Positions 1 to 8,000 of a stretch of DNA of 8,573 bases are shown here, one piece after another. Position 1 is the first letter of the stretch; every line of letters begins with the position of its first letter. A program made the position numbers and the translations under genes. The stretch is taken from NCBI GenBank assembly GCA_948852375.1, contig CAQOYX010000066.1:1-8573 (forward strand). The letters are read 5' to 3'. Source of the DNA: an uncultured Clostridia bacterium. Its GTDB lineage: Bacteria; Bacillota_A; Clostridia; TANB77; CAG-508. The notes beneath the pieces were generated by a model that did not search any database, was not told the origin of the DNA, and worked only from the letters and a program-made list of their open reading frames with translations.

Positions 1-67
1 AAAAAATATTGTAATATACATACCAGTGTGATATTATTTATATAAAATTAATAAGGGAGGTCTACTT

Positions 68-1124
68 ATGTGGGGAAACATAGCAATTGCATTTTTGCTT
101 AGCTTTATTACAGCATTTGTTGTTACACCATATACCATTAAAATGGCTAAAAAAGTAGGAGCACTAGATTCACCAAAAGATGAAAGAAGAATTAATAAAA
201 AAGTTATGCCACGTTTAGGTGGACTTGCTGTTATTGCTGGTTTTTTAGTTTCTATTATATATTTGATTACTATTATGGCAATAGAAAAATCAATTAATTT
301 AGGTGAAGAACAATATTATATAAAATTAGTACGGATTTTTTTTAGGAGCATTGGTTATAATATTAACGTGTTTTATAGATGATTTAAAAGGGATTTCACC
401 AATGATAAAACTTATAGCACAAATAATAGCAGCAAGTATCGTTATCATGAGTGGACTAAAAATAGAACATATTAGTATTCCATTTTTTAATACAGAAGAA
501 TTGATGCAATTAAACAGTGTATTTTCTACTATATTAACACTTGGTTGGATTGTAGGAATTACAAATGCAATAAATTTAATTGATGGATTAGATGGGTTGT
601 CATCAGGGATTTCATTAATATCATGTTTATCATTAATAATAATATTTTCATTAAATGGTTCACCTCTTATTGCAATTATTATGATAACAGCATTGGCAGG
701 AGCATTAACTGGATTTTTACCATTTAACTTTAATCCAGCAAAAACTTTTATTGGAGATACAGGTTCAAACTTTTTAGGATACTCTCTTTCAGTAATATCA
801 ATACTAGGAGTTGCAAAAACGTATACATTAATAGTAATAGTAGCACCATTAATTGTACTGGCATTACCTATATTTGATACATTATTTGCAATTATTAGAA
901 GATTGATAAAAGGAAAATCATTAAAAGCAGTAGTAATGCCAGATAAAGGACATTTACATCATCAAATGTTAAAAAAGGGATTTACACAAAAAGAAGCAGT
1001 TTTAGTATTATATGGAATTAGTGCAACATTTGGAATGTTTGCAATAGTGCTTCTAGAAAGTGGAATATGGAAAGCTTTGTCGTTTGCATTAATCGTAATT
1101 GCAGTAATTGCAACTCGGTTATAA
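68..1124 (+). pseudogene. tagO: Undecaprenyl-phosphate GlcNAc-1-phosphate transferase (MraY/WecA/TagO family), frame-disrupted
   Basis: Family members are multi-pass membrane enzymes that move a sugar-1-phosphate, usually GlcNAc-1-P, from UDP-sugar onto undecaprenyl phosphate, the first step of teichoic acid or other envelope glycan synthesis. The sequence reads in two frames: 68 to about 340, then about 339 to 1124. With one base removed near the T run at 336-343 it gives about 351 residues, normal for the family. The N-terminal part has a membrane helix followed by the typical VGALDSPKDERR and PRLGG segments. In corrected numbering, the second part carries DD at 104-105, NAINLIDGLDG at 166-176 (D172, D175), GDTGS around D230 and HLHH at 295-298, all catalytic or substrate-binding signatures. 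The start at 68 has GGGAGG at 55-60. Both halves are well conserved, so the break is recent, a sequencing or assembly error, or bypassed by slippage. TagO versus WecA cannot be settled; MraY is less likely because of the HLHH-type motif. Confidence 0.85.
336..343 (+). repeat. Run of eight T at the frame change in the tagO-like gene
   Basis: Eight consecutive T lie where the two reading frames of the transferase meet. The upstream frame continues through 338-382 with a non-family sequence and stops. The downstream frame reads in family-like fashion from the T run (F-F-L-G-A-L-V-I-I-L) into the DD motif. Removing one T, or the C at 332, restores a continuous protein. Homopolymers like this are hotspots for indel mutation, sequencing error and RNA polymerase slippage. 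Confidence 0.8.
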
Positions 1125-1155
1125 AAATATATTTAAATTAAGAGGAGGTAATGAA

Positions 1156-1308
1156 ATGTATAAATGTTTAGCATGTGGGTATGAATATGACCCTGAAATA
1201 GGAGATCCAGATAATGGAATAGAACCAGGAACACCATTTGAAGATTTACCAGATACATGGGTATGTCCACTTTGTGGAGTTGGTAAAGATATGTTTGAAG
1301 AGGAATAA
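1156..1308 (+). CDS. Rubredoxin
   Basis: This is a small cytoplasmic iron protein that carries single electrons through one Fe(Cys)4 centre, typically in anaerobes as donor to oxygen- or peroxide-reducing enzymes or to other oxidoreductases. The 50-residue product has the full family pattern: CLAC with C4 and C7, [15 protein letters not shown], the [15 protein letters not shown] block, and CPLC with C37 and C40. The length is at the usual 50-55. The ATG at 1156 was chosen because it begins exactly at the conserved M-x-K-C start and has AGAGGAGG at 1141-1148, seven bases upstream. An in-frame upstream extension to 1108 would add 16 unrelated residues and overlap the preceding gene. It begins 31 bases after the transferase stop, so the two are probably co-transcribed, ending at the terminator at 1382-1418. 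No redox partner is visible in the window. Confidence 0.95.
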   Translation: MYKCLACGYEYDPEIGDPDNGIEPGTPFEDLPDTWVCPLCGVGKDMFEEE

Positions 1309-1330
1309 AAGTTATAATTATTCTAATTCG

Positions 1331-1373
1331 CATAATCCGAAGGTTGCAAGTTTAAAATTTGCTCCTGTAGCTA
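1331..1373 (+). pseudogene. tRNA-like remnant, 3' half, CAU anticodon (tRNA-Met-like)
   Basis: This stretch matches the layout of a tRNA from the anticodon to the 3' end. CATAA (1331-1335) would be the anticodon and end of its loop, TCCGA the 3' side of the anticodon stem, and AGGTT a five-base variable loop. GCAAG-TTTAAAA-TTTGC (1346-1362) forms a five-pair T arm with a seven-base loop and one G-T pair. TCCTGTA-G-CTA would be the acceptor strand, discriminator and a degraded CCA. Bases upstream of the anticodon do not pair as a stem (TAATT against TCCGA), and no D arm or 5' acceptor is present, so it cannot be a working tRNA. The T loop has T in place of the nearly invariant C56. A terminator follows at once, as after real tRNA genes. 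It may be an integration scar or chance similarity. Confidence 0.4.
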
Positions 1374-1381
1374 TAAATTTT

Positions 1382-1418
1382 ATTAGAGTCGCAAAAAATT
1401 GTGGACTCTAATTTTTTT
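1382..1418 (+). terminator. Rho-independent terminator
   Basis: A perfect nine-base-pair stem, ATTAGAGTC (1382-1390) with GACTCTAAT (1404-1412), closes a 13-base loop and runs directly into a T tract (1412-1418). It lies 73 bases after the rubredoxin stop and should end the transferase-rubredoxin transcript. It may originally have served the tRNA-like sequence just upstream. Confidence 0.9.
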
Positions 1419-1708
1419 AACTAAAAATCTATTTTTACAAAAGTGGGACAATTTTGGTACAGTCCATACATTTTTATGCATTAAATAGCATACTTTAGCC
1501 TTACTTAGAAAATTTTAAAAAAGCAATTTTCGAGAAATTTTGAAAAAAGTTTTAATAATATTACAGAAAAAAAGATAAGAAAAGAAGATTTTAGATAGTA
1601 TTTTTCTATCATATAATAAAATTTTAAATCGATTACATGCATTAGAAATAAAAACTATTGAAAACTCATATTAATAAGTGAGTTCTAAAATAAATATAAC
1701 AAAAAAAC
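1419..1708. other. AT-rich intergenic spacer without a recognisable gene
   Basis: I find no coding region with a ribosome binding site here on either strand. Visible items are a possible insertion-sequence end at 1441-1466 and TATGC/GCATA (1475-1479, 1488-1492). There is a loose direct repeat of about 15 bases (GAAAATTTTAAAAAAG near 1508-1523, GAAATTTTGAAAAAAG near 1534-1549) and a weak hairpin GATAG/CTATC (1594-1598, 1606-1610). An inverted repeat just upstream of the promoter is listed separately. Most of these are what such base composition produces by chance. Confidence 0.6.
1663..1684. promoter_or_regulatory. Inverted repeat upstream of the hsd promoter, possible operator
   Basis: AACTCA (1663-1668) and TGAGTT (1679-1684) are perfect inverted copies separated by ten A/T-rich bases. 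The element ends 24 bases before the -35 box at 1709. Spacing and symmetry would suit a dimeric DNA-binding protein. No regulator gene is present in the window, so the role is speculative. Confidence 0.25.
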
Positions 1709-1737
1709 TTGACAAACAACTAAAATTGTATTATAAA
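1709..1737 (+). promoter_or_regulatory. Sigma-A-type promoter of the type I RM operon
   Basis: A perfect -35 box TTGACA (1709-1714) and a near-perfect -10 box TATAAA (1732-1737) are separated by the optimal 17 bases. Transcription would start near 1744-1747, giving a leader of about 20 bases before the first gene at 1767. The region upstream is rich in A tracts. No other comparable promoter is seen before the downstream genes, so this one probably drives the whole operon. Confidence 0.85.
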
Positions 1738-1766
1738 ATATTTAGAACAAATGAGAGGAGGCTTAT

Positions 1767-2333
1767 ATGAAGCTAGAAGATGTTGCAGATATACATATTG
1801 GAGTGGTTCTTAAAAGAAAAGAAGCTGTATATAAAGGAAATGAAACAAATAAATATAAAGTTTTCAATATAAGATGCTACGAAGAGAAAATAGAATATGA
1901 TGATTTTTATAGTATGGAAGATTTAAGCAGTTATGTTACACAAAAAGGAGATTTAATTTTTAGACTTTCTTTACCGAGTAAAATTATTTTAGTAGATGAA
2001 AAAACAGCAGGACTGCTAATTAATAATTTATATTGTATTATAAGATGCAATAATAAAAAGATAAATAATGAATTTTTAAGATGGTTTTTAGAGAGTAAGG
2101 AATCAAGTAGACAGTTAGAAACAATTATTATCGGAACTGTCGTTAAATCAATTCCAGTTGCTAAACTAAGATTAATAGAAATTCCAAATATAACATTTAA
2201 AGAACAAGAAAAAATATCAAAATTGATTTTTAGTTGGAAGAAACAGAAAAAATTATATAATCAAATGATAATAGAAAAAGATAATTATTATAATTCAATA
2301 GTAAATAAAGTAATAAATGGAGGTAAGAAGTAA
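1767..2333 (+). CDS. Half-size type I restriction specificity protein (single-TRD HsdS-like)
   Basis: The 188-residue product resembles one half of a type I specificity subunit: one target recognition domain followed by one long helix. The start MKLEDVADIHIG is the usual opening of such a domain. Residues 1-140 form the domain, and an EQEKI motif at 146-150 begins the helical spacer that runs to the end. In the full HsdS of this operon the same motif sits at 148-152, so size and register match its first half. Normal HsdS has two domains and about 380-430 residues. A single-domain protein could act as a dimer, bringing two HsdM to a palindromic target, or modulate the main complex; this is inference from known half-size HsdS proteins. 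The product could also be a relic, but it has an intact frame, AGAGGAGG at 1754-1761 and the operon promoter directly in front. HsdM starts one base after its stop. Confidence 0.8.
   Translation: MKLEDVADIHIGVVLKRKEAVYKGNETNKYKVFNIRCYEEKIEYDDFYSMEDLSSYVTQKGDLIFRLSLPSKIILVDEKTAGLLINNLYCIIRCNNKKINNEFLRWFLESKESSRQLETIIIGTVVKSIPVAKLRLIEIPNITFKEQEKISKLIFSWKKQKKLYNQMIIEKDNYYNSIVNKVINGGKK
2200..2216 (+). repeat. 17-base direct repeat shared by the two hsdS genes (copy 1; copy 2 at 4339-4355)
   Basis: AAGAACAAGAAAAAATA occurs identically at 2200-2216 in the half-size gene and at 4339-4355 in the full-size gene. In both it encodes the EQEKI start of the helical spacer in the same codon phase. Shared protein constraint in an A-rich genome may explain it. 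Recombination between the copies would fuse the first recognition domain of the small gene to the second domain of the large one, deleting hsdM. Confidence 0.6.
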
Positions 2334-2334
2334 G

Positions 2335-3885
2335 ATGAATAAAAAACAATTGCAAGATAAAATAAATGGAACAATTTGGTCAGCTTGTGATACTTTAAGG
2401 AGTAGTATACCTGGAGGAAACTATAAAGATTATGCATTAGTAATGCTCTTCGTTAAGTATTTAAGTGATACATATAAAGAAGAAAAAGAAAAAGCAAATG
2501 AAATGTACAAGGGAAATGAGCAAATGATAGAAAGATATCTTTCTAGAAGTAAATTTGTATTAAAGGAAGAATGTACATTTGATTATTTATATAATAAAAG
2601 AAATGAAGATAATATAGGTGAAATTATAAATAAAGCATTAGAAACAATAACGACTTTAAATGGTGTTAAGTTATTAAATTTATTTGCAGGTGTTGATTTT
2701 AATAGTGAAGTTATATTTGGAAAAAAGAAAGAGAAAAATGCAATATTAAAGACTTTATTATTTGATTTTAATAATGAAGACATAAATTTAAGACCATCAA
2801 AAATAGGAAATTTGGATGTAATAGGAAATGCTTATGAATATTTGATAGCAAGATTTGCAGGAGATTCAGGTAAAAAGGGTGGAGAATTTTATACACCAGC
2901 AGAAGTATCCACATTACTTGCTAAGTTAGTTGAACCAAAAGAAGATGATAGAATTTACGATCCAGCATGTGGCTCTGGTTCATTATTACTAAAAGCATTT
3001 AAAGAAGTTAAAGACAAAAAAGTCAGTGTATATGGACAAGAAAGTAATAGTTCAACTTATAATTTATGCAGGATGAATATGTTTTTACATGGTGTTAATG
3101 ATGCTCATATTGAATGGGGAGATACTTTAGCTAATCCATTGCACTTGGAACATGATGGCTTAATGAAATTCGATGTAATAGTATCTAATCCACCATTTTC
3201 ACTAGATAAATGGGCAAAAGGATTCGAGTCTGCAAATTCAACAATTATTGATGATGGTAAAAAGAAAAATACATTTAAAATGGAAGCTACAATGGATCCA
3301 TATAATAGATTTGAATATGGAGTTCCACCAAAAAGCATAGGTGATTATGCTTTTATAGAGCATATGTTAAAAAGTTTAGCTAAAGACGGAAGAATGGCAG
3401 TTGTATTACCTCATGGAGCCTTATTTAGAAGTGCATCAGAAGGACTAATTAGGAAAAGAATTTTAGAAGATAATTTAATAGATAGCGTTATAGGATTGCC
3501 AGAAAATTTATTTTACGGAGTTTCAATACCTGCAACAATAGTTGTATTTAAAAAGAATAGAACTAGAAAAGATGTATTATTTATTGAAGCAAGTCGTGAA
3601 TATGAAAAGGGGAAAAATCAAAATACATTAATAGAGGAGAATATTAAAAAAATATTAGAGACATATAAAAATTATAAAGAAGTTGAAAAGTATTCTCATA
3701 TTGCAACAATGGATGAGATTAAAGAAAATGAATATAACTTAAATATAAAAAGATATGTAGATACTTTTGAAGAGGAAGAAGAAATTGATATAGAGGAAAC
3801 AAAGAAAAATATTGAAAAGATTGATAAAGAAATAAAAATATTAGAAAAAGAATTGAATGAGGCACTAAAGGAAATAGGATTGTAG
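2335..3885 (+). CDS. hsdM: Type I restriction-modification system DNA methyltransferase subunit HsdM
   Basis: HsdM is the adenine-N6 methyltransferase of type I systems. It transfers methyl from S-adenosylmethionine to an adenine in each half of a split target, as an M2S complex guided by HsdS. The 516-residue product has an N-terminal helical HsdM_N-type domain (about residues 3-150, opening with NKKQLQDKINGTIWSACDTL). The catalytic domain follows: GEFYTP at 183-188, the AdoMet-binding motif DPACGSGS at 209-216, and the catalytic motif NPPF at 285-288. Toward the C terminus is a charged coiled coil (EEEEEIDIEE onwards), typical of the HsdS-contacting end. Start 2335 was chosen because GGAGG (2319-2323) precedes it and the family begins M-N-K-x-Q-L; an in-frame ATG at 2317 overlaps that binding site. 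It begins one base after the half-size HsdS stop, so translation is probably coupled. All key residues are present and the length is normal. Confidence 0.97.
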   Translation: MNKKQLQDKINGTIWSACDTLRSSIPGGNYKDYALVMLFVKYLSDTYKEEKEKANEMYKGNEQMIERYLSRSKFVLKEECTFDYLYNKRNEDNIGEIINKALETITTLNGVKLLNLFAGVDFNSEVIFGKKKEKNAILKTLLFDFNNEDINLRPSKIGNLDVIGNAYEYLIARFAGDSGKKGGEFYTPAEVSTLLAKLVEPKEDDRIYDPACGSGSLLLKAFKEVKDKKVSVYGQESNSSTYNLCRMNMFLHGVNDAHIEWGDTLANPLHLEHDGLMKFDVIVSNPPFSLDKWAKGFESANSTIIDDGKKKNTFKMEATMDPYNRFEYGVPPKSIGDYAFIEHMLKSLAKDGRMAVVLPHGALFRSASEGLIRKRILEDNLIDSVIGLPENLFYGVSIPATIVVFKKNRTRKDVLFIEASREYEKGKNQNTLIEENIKKILETYKNYKEVEKYSHIATMDEIKENEYNLNIKRYVDTFEEEEEIDIEETKKNIEKIDKEIKILEKELNEALKEIGL

Positions 3886-3899
3886 GAGGCATATTGATT

Positions 3900-5063
3900 A
3901 TGTGTAAATGGAAAAAAATCAAATTAAAAGAAGTTTTAACAGAAATATCTGAAAGAAACAAGAATGAAAATATAAAAAAAGTTTTAAGCGTGACAAACTC
4001 ACAAGGATTTATAGTACAGGAAGACTATTTTGAAGGAACAGTACATAGCGAGAATATTTCTAATTATAAAATAATCAGAAAAAAACAGTTTGCATATAAT
4101 CCATCTAGAGTAAACGTTGGCTCAATAGATATATTAGAAGAATATGAATATGGAGTTTTAAGCCCAATGTATATTGTTTTTGAAGTGGACAAAACGAAAT
4201 TATTACCAGAATATTTTAAATATTATTTTCAAACTCATGAGTTTTTTGAAAATGTGAAAAATAATACACAGGGAAGTGTAAGACATAGTTTAAGTTTTAA
4301 AGCTTTAGCAAATTTTGAATATTTGTTGCCTACAATTGAAGAACAAGAAAAAATAGTAAAGTTGTTAAAAAACTTAGATTGTATTATTAATAAATATGAA
4401 AAATTGTTGGAAGAAAAGAATCAATTTATTAAATCTCAATTTGTAAAGATGTTTGGGGATGTTATAAATAATACAAAAAATTTTGCCTATAAACCAATAG
4501 GACAAATTTCTGAAATTGTTACAGGAACGACACCAAGTACTTCAAACATGGAAAATTGGAATGGAAATATATGCTGGATTACGCCAGCTGAATTAGATAA
4601 TAATAGCATTTATATCTTTGATACGGAGAGAAAGATTACAAAAATAGGTCAAAAAAGTAAATCTTTAAGATTAATGCCTAAAGGTACAGTTTTATTTACT
4701 ACTAGAGCTCCAATAGGTAAAGTTGCAATAACAAATAATGAAATGTGTTGTAATCAAGGGTTTAAAAATTGTATTTGCAAGCAAGAATTAAATAATCTTT
4801 ATTTATACTATACACTAAAAAACAATACATATTATTTTAATAAATTAGGTGCAGGTTCAACATTTAGAGAGTTATCTAAATCTATATTTGAAAAAGTTAA
4901 AATATCTGTTCCACCAATAGAACTTCAAAATAAATTCGCATCTTTTGTTGAACTAATCAATAAACAGCAAATTATGCTAGAGCAACAGAAGAAAAATTAT
5001 GAAAAACTAAAGAAAGGTTTAATGCAACAATTATTAACTGGAAAAGTAAGAGTAAAAATATAA
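3900..5063 (+). CDS. hsdS: Type I restriction-modification system specificity subunit HsdS
   Basis: HsdS chooses the DNA target for both methylation and cleavage. The 387-residue product has the classic two-domain layout: recognition domain 1 (about residues 1-145), a helical spacer starting at EQEKI (148-152), recognition domain 2 (about 190-345), and a C-terminal helix ending LLTGKVRV (378-385). Domain 2 shows the frequent TGTTPS motif at 208-213 followed by W-x-G-x-I-x-W-I-T-P, and a GSTF motif near 319. The two domains differ in sequence, so a bipartite asymmetric target is expected; its bases cannot be read from the sequence. ATG at 3900 was preferred over the in-frame TTG at 3894, because AGGAGG (3884-3889) is ten bases from the ATG but only four from the TTG. 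It follows hsdM by 14 bases. It shares only short motifs with the half-size protein, so the latter is not a simple duplication. Confidence 0.95.
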   Translation: MCKWKKIKLKEVLTEISERNKNENIKKVLSVTNSQGFIVQEDYFEGTVHSENISNYKIIRKKQFAYNPSRVNVGSIDILEEYEYGVLSPMYIVFEVDKTKLLPEYFKYYFQTHEFFENVKNNTQGSVRHSLSFKALANFEYLLPTIEEQEKIVKLLKNLDCIINKYEKLLEEKNQFIKSQFVKMFGDVINNTKNFAYKPIGQISEIVTGTTPSTSNMENWNGNICWITPAELDNNSIYIFDTERKITKIGQKSKSLRLMPKGTVLFTTRAPIGKVAITNNEMCCNQGFKNCICKQELNNLYLYYTLKNNTYYFNKLGAGSTFRELSKSIFEKVKISVPPIELQNKFASFVELINKQQIMLEQQKKNYEKLKKGLMQQLLTGKVRVKI

Positions 5064-5087
5064 ATTTAATTTATGGGGGCAAATTAA

Positions 5088-8000
5088 ATGGAAGAAAAAA
5101 TACCAGTAGTTAATGAAATGTCTACAAGTCAAAGGCCTGCTATAGAAGTATTACAGAGATTAGGGTATAAATATATATCTGGAGAAGAAAATAAGAATTT
5201 AAGAAATAATATTTTAACAGATGTAATATTTAAAGATATATTAGCTAAAAAATTAAATGAAATAAATAATTATGAATATAAAGGGGAAAAATATAAATTT
5301 TCAGCAAGTACCATAGGACAAGCTATGAAAGATTTAAATGAAGATTTAGTAACTGGGCTTATTAGCACAAACGAAAAAATATATGATTTATTAACATTAG
5401 GAAAATCTTATCAAGAAAATATGGTAGATGGAACAAAAAGGTCATTTGATATAAAATATATAGATTTTGAACATCCAGAAAATAATGATTTTTATGTTAC
5501 AGAAGAGTTTTCAGTATTAAGAATGAATGGTAAAGATTATGCAAGACCAGACATTGTTTTATTTGTAAATGGAATACCTTTAGCAGTAATAGAATGTAAA
5601 GATGCATCAGTACCAATAATTCAAGCAATTTCTCAAAATATAAGAAATCAAAAGCCCGATTATATTCCTCAGCTATTTAAATTTATACAAATAGTTATGG
5701 CTGCTAATAAAAATGAAACAAAATATGCTACATGTGGTACACCAGATAAATTTTGGTCAACATGGAGTGAACAATATGTGGAAAAACAAAATGAATTACT
5801 AAATAAAACTGTAATTGGGAGACAAGTAACAAAGCAAGATAGAGATATAATTTCACTATTTGAAAAAGAAAGATTTTTAGAATTAATAAAAGACTTTATA
5901 ATTTTTGAAGCAGGAAAAAAGAAGATATGTAGATACCAACAATATTTTGCTGTAAAAGCAATGTTAGAAAGAATAAAACATGACAAAAAAGGTGGAGTTA
6001 TTTGGCATACACAAGGTTCTGGTAAATCCATAACCATGGTATATATAACAAAAAAATTGATGGAAGATAAACAAATACAAAATCCACAAGTAGTTATAGT
6101 TACAGATAGAGTAGATTTGGACAAACAAATACATAAAACATTTAATAGAATTGGAGTAGAAGCAGCAAGAGCTACAACTGGAAATAATTTAACTGATTTA
6201 ATTAAAAATGAAAAAATAAGAGTTATAACAACTGTTGTAAATAAATTTGAAACAGTAGTGAAATCAGGAGTTTCACTAGATGCACAAAATACATTTATAT
6301 TAGTTGATGAAGGACATAGAACTCAATATGGTGAGATAAATAGAAGGATGCAAGAAGTATTCAAAGGAGCAATATATATTTCTTTTACAGGAACACCTAT
6401 TATGAAAAGAGATAGAAATATATTTGATAAATTTGGAGGATTAATACATAAATATTCTTTAGACGATGCTTTAAAAGATAAATCTATAGTACCATTGATT
6501 TATGAAGGAAAAATGGTTGACCAGGAAGTTTCAAAAGAAGCTATTGATATAAGACTAGATATGCTAACAAGAAATCTCACAGAAGAACAAAAAATGGATG
6601 TAATGAAAAAATGGAGTAGATTTGAAAAAGTTGCTTCATCTGAACAAAGATTGGAATTGATTGCATGGGATATAGCAAATAATTATAATCAAACATTAAA
6701 AGGAACAGGATTTAATAGCATGCTTGCATGTAACAAAAAAGTAGAAGCAGTAAAATATTATAACATTTTTAAAGATGAATTTCCTGAATTAGAAGTTGCA
6801 GTAGTAATATCTTCTCCAGACATGAGAGAAGGAGAAGGAAGTATTGATGAAGATACAAATGATATTGTAAAGAAATTTTATATAAATGCTATTTCAAACT
6901 ATAAAAACGAAGAAGAATATGAAGAAACTATAAAATCTAAATTTATAAATGGAGATATAGACATACTAATAGTTGTAGATAAATTACTTACAGGATTTGA
7001 TGCACCCAAAGCTTCAACATTATATTTGGATAAGCAAATAAAAGAACATAATTTATTACAAGCCATAGCAAGAATAAATAGACTTTGTGATGGAAAAGAT
7101 TATGGTTATATAGTTGATTATAGGGGACTTTTAGGAGAATTAGATAAAGCATTAACAATGTATCAAGAAGCGGGATTAGAAGAATTTAATGAAGAAGATA
7201 TTAAATCATCTGTTTATTACATTGATACAGAAATAAATAATATGTTTGATGCATATGAAGGACTTAAAGAGTTATTTAAAAATATAAAGAATAAAAATGA
7301 TTTAGAAGAATATGAAATATTTCTAGAAAATGAAAAAATTAGAAAAAATTTTTACAATAAACTATGCAAATTGGGAAGTATGTTAAGCATAATTTTGCCA
7401 AGTGACCAGGCTTATTACAAAGTGGGAAAAGAAAAAATAAGTGAATTAAGAAAAGCATTAGCTTTCTATCAAAAATTAAGAGCAACAGTAAAATTAAGAT
7501 ACTCTGAAACGATAGACCATAAGGAATATGAAGCTAAGCTGCAAAAATTATTAGACAATTATGTAGTTGCACAGGAAATGATGAGAATAACAGAACCAGT
7601 AGATATAACAGATGCAAAAAACTTTGATAAAGAATTAGAAAAGATGGTTACAGATAGAGGAAAAGCAGATGCTATTAGAACAAGACTAACAAGAACTATA
7701 AGTGAAAAATTTAAAGAAGATCCAGCTTATTACAAAAAATTTTCTACAAGAATTGAAGAAACTATTGAAGAATATAGAAATAGAAGAATTACAGATAGTG
7801 AGTACTTACAAAAAATGCAATATATTAAAGAAGATTTTAGAAAAGGAAATTCTGGAATTAGCTATCCAACTAATATAACAACAGAAAATTCAAGAGCTTT
7901 TTATGGAGTTATATATGATAAATTAATTCCAAGAATGAAAGAAAATGCTAACATAGAAGAAATAGGAGAGATTGCTTTAACTATTCAAAGAGAGATTGAA

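Noticed and set aside
1..60. Promoter for the transferase gene from TATAAA at 41-46
   Set aside because: No acceptable -35 box lies 16-18 bases upstream, and the window begins too close to judge.
336..343. Programmed -1 ribosomal frameshift in the tagO-like gene
   Set aside because: The downstream frame is +1 relative to the upstream one, so a single -1 slip on the T run would not reach it. Removal of one base is required.
1133..1333. 66-residue minus-strand open frame over the rubredoxin gene
   Set aside because: It mirrors the rubredoxin coding region and spacer, with no family resemblance or translation signal.
1363..1420. Second tRNA (5' half) in the segment beginning TCCTGTAGCTA
   Set aside because: It faintly recalls the TAGCTC start of a D arm, but the D-loop GG and consistent stems are missing, and the sequence runs into the terminator hairpin.
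1508..1549. Two similar A/T-rich 15-base segments as a repeat array or CRISPR-like unit
   Set aside because: Only two imperfect copies of very low complexity, without regular spacers or adjacent cas genes.
2317..2334. Upstream in-frame start for hsdM at 2317
   Set aside because: This ATG overlaps the GGAGG that serves the start at 2335, and the added residues are not part of the HsdM family N terminus.
3894..3899. TTG start for the full-size hsdS
   Set aside because: It is only four bases from AGGAGG and adds two residues; the ATG at 3900 is better spaced.
5669..6124. 151-residue open frame on the minus strand
   Set aside because: It lies wholly inside hsdR opposite the nuclease-motor region, has no binding site or recognisable domain, and is a by-product of the coding strand's composition.
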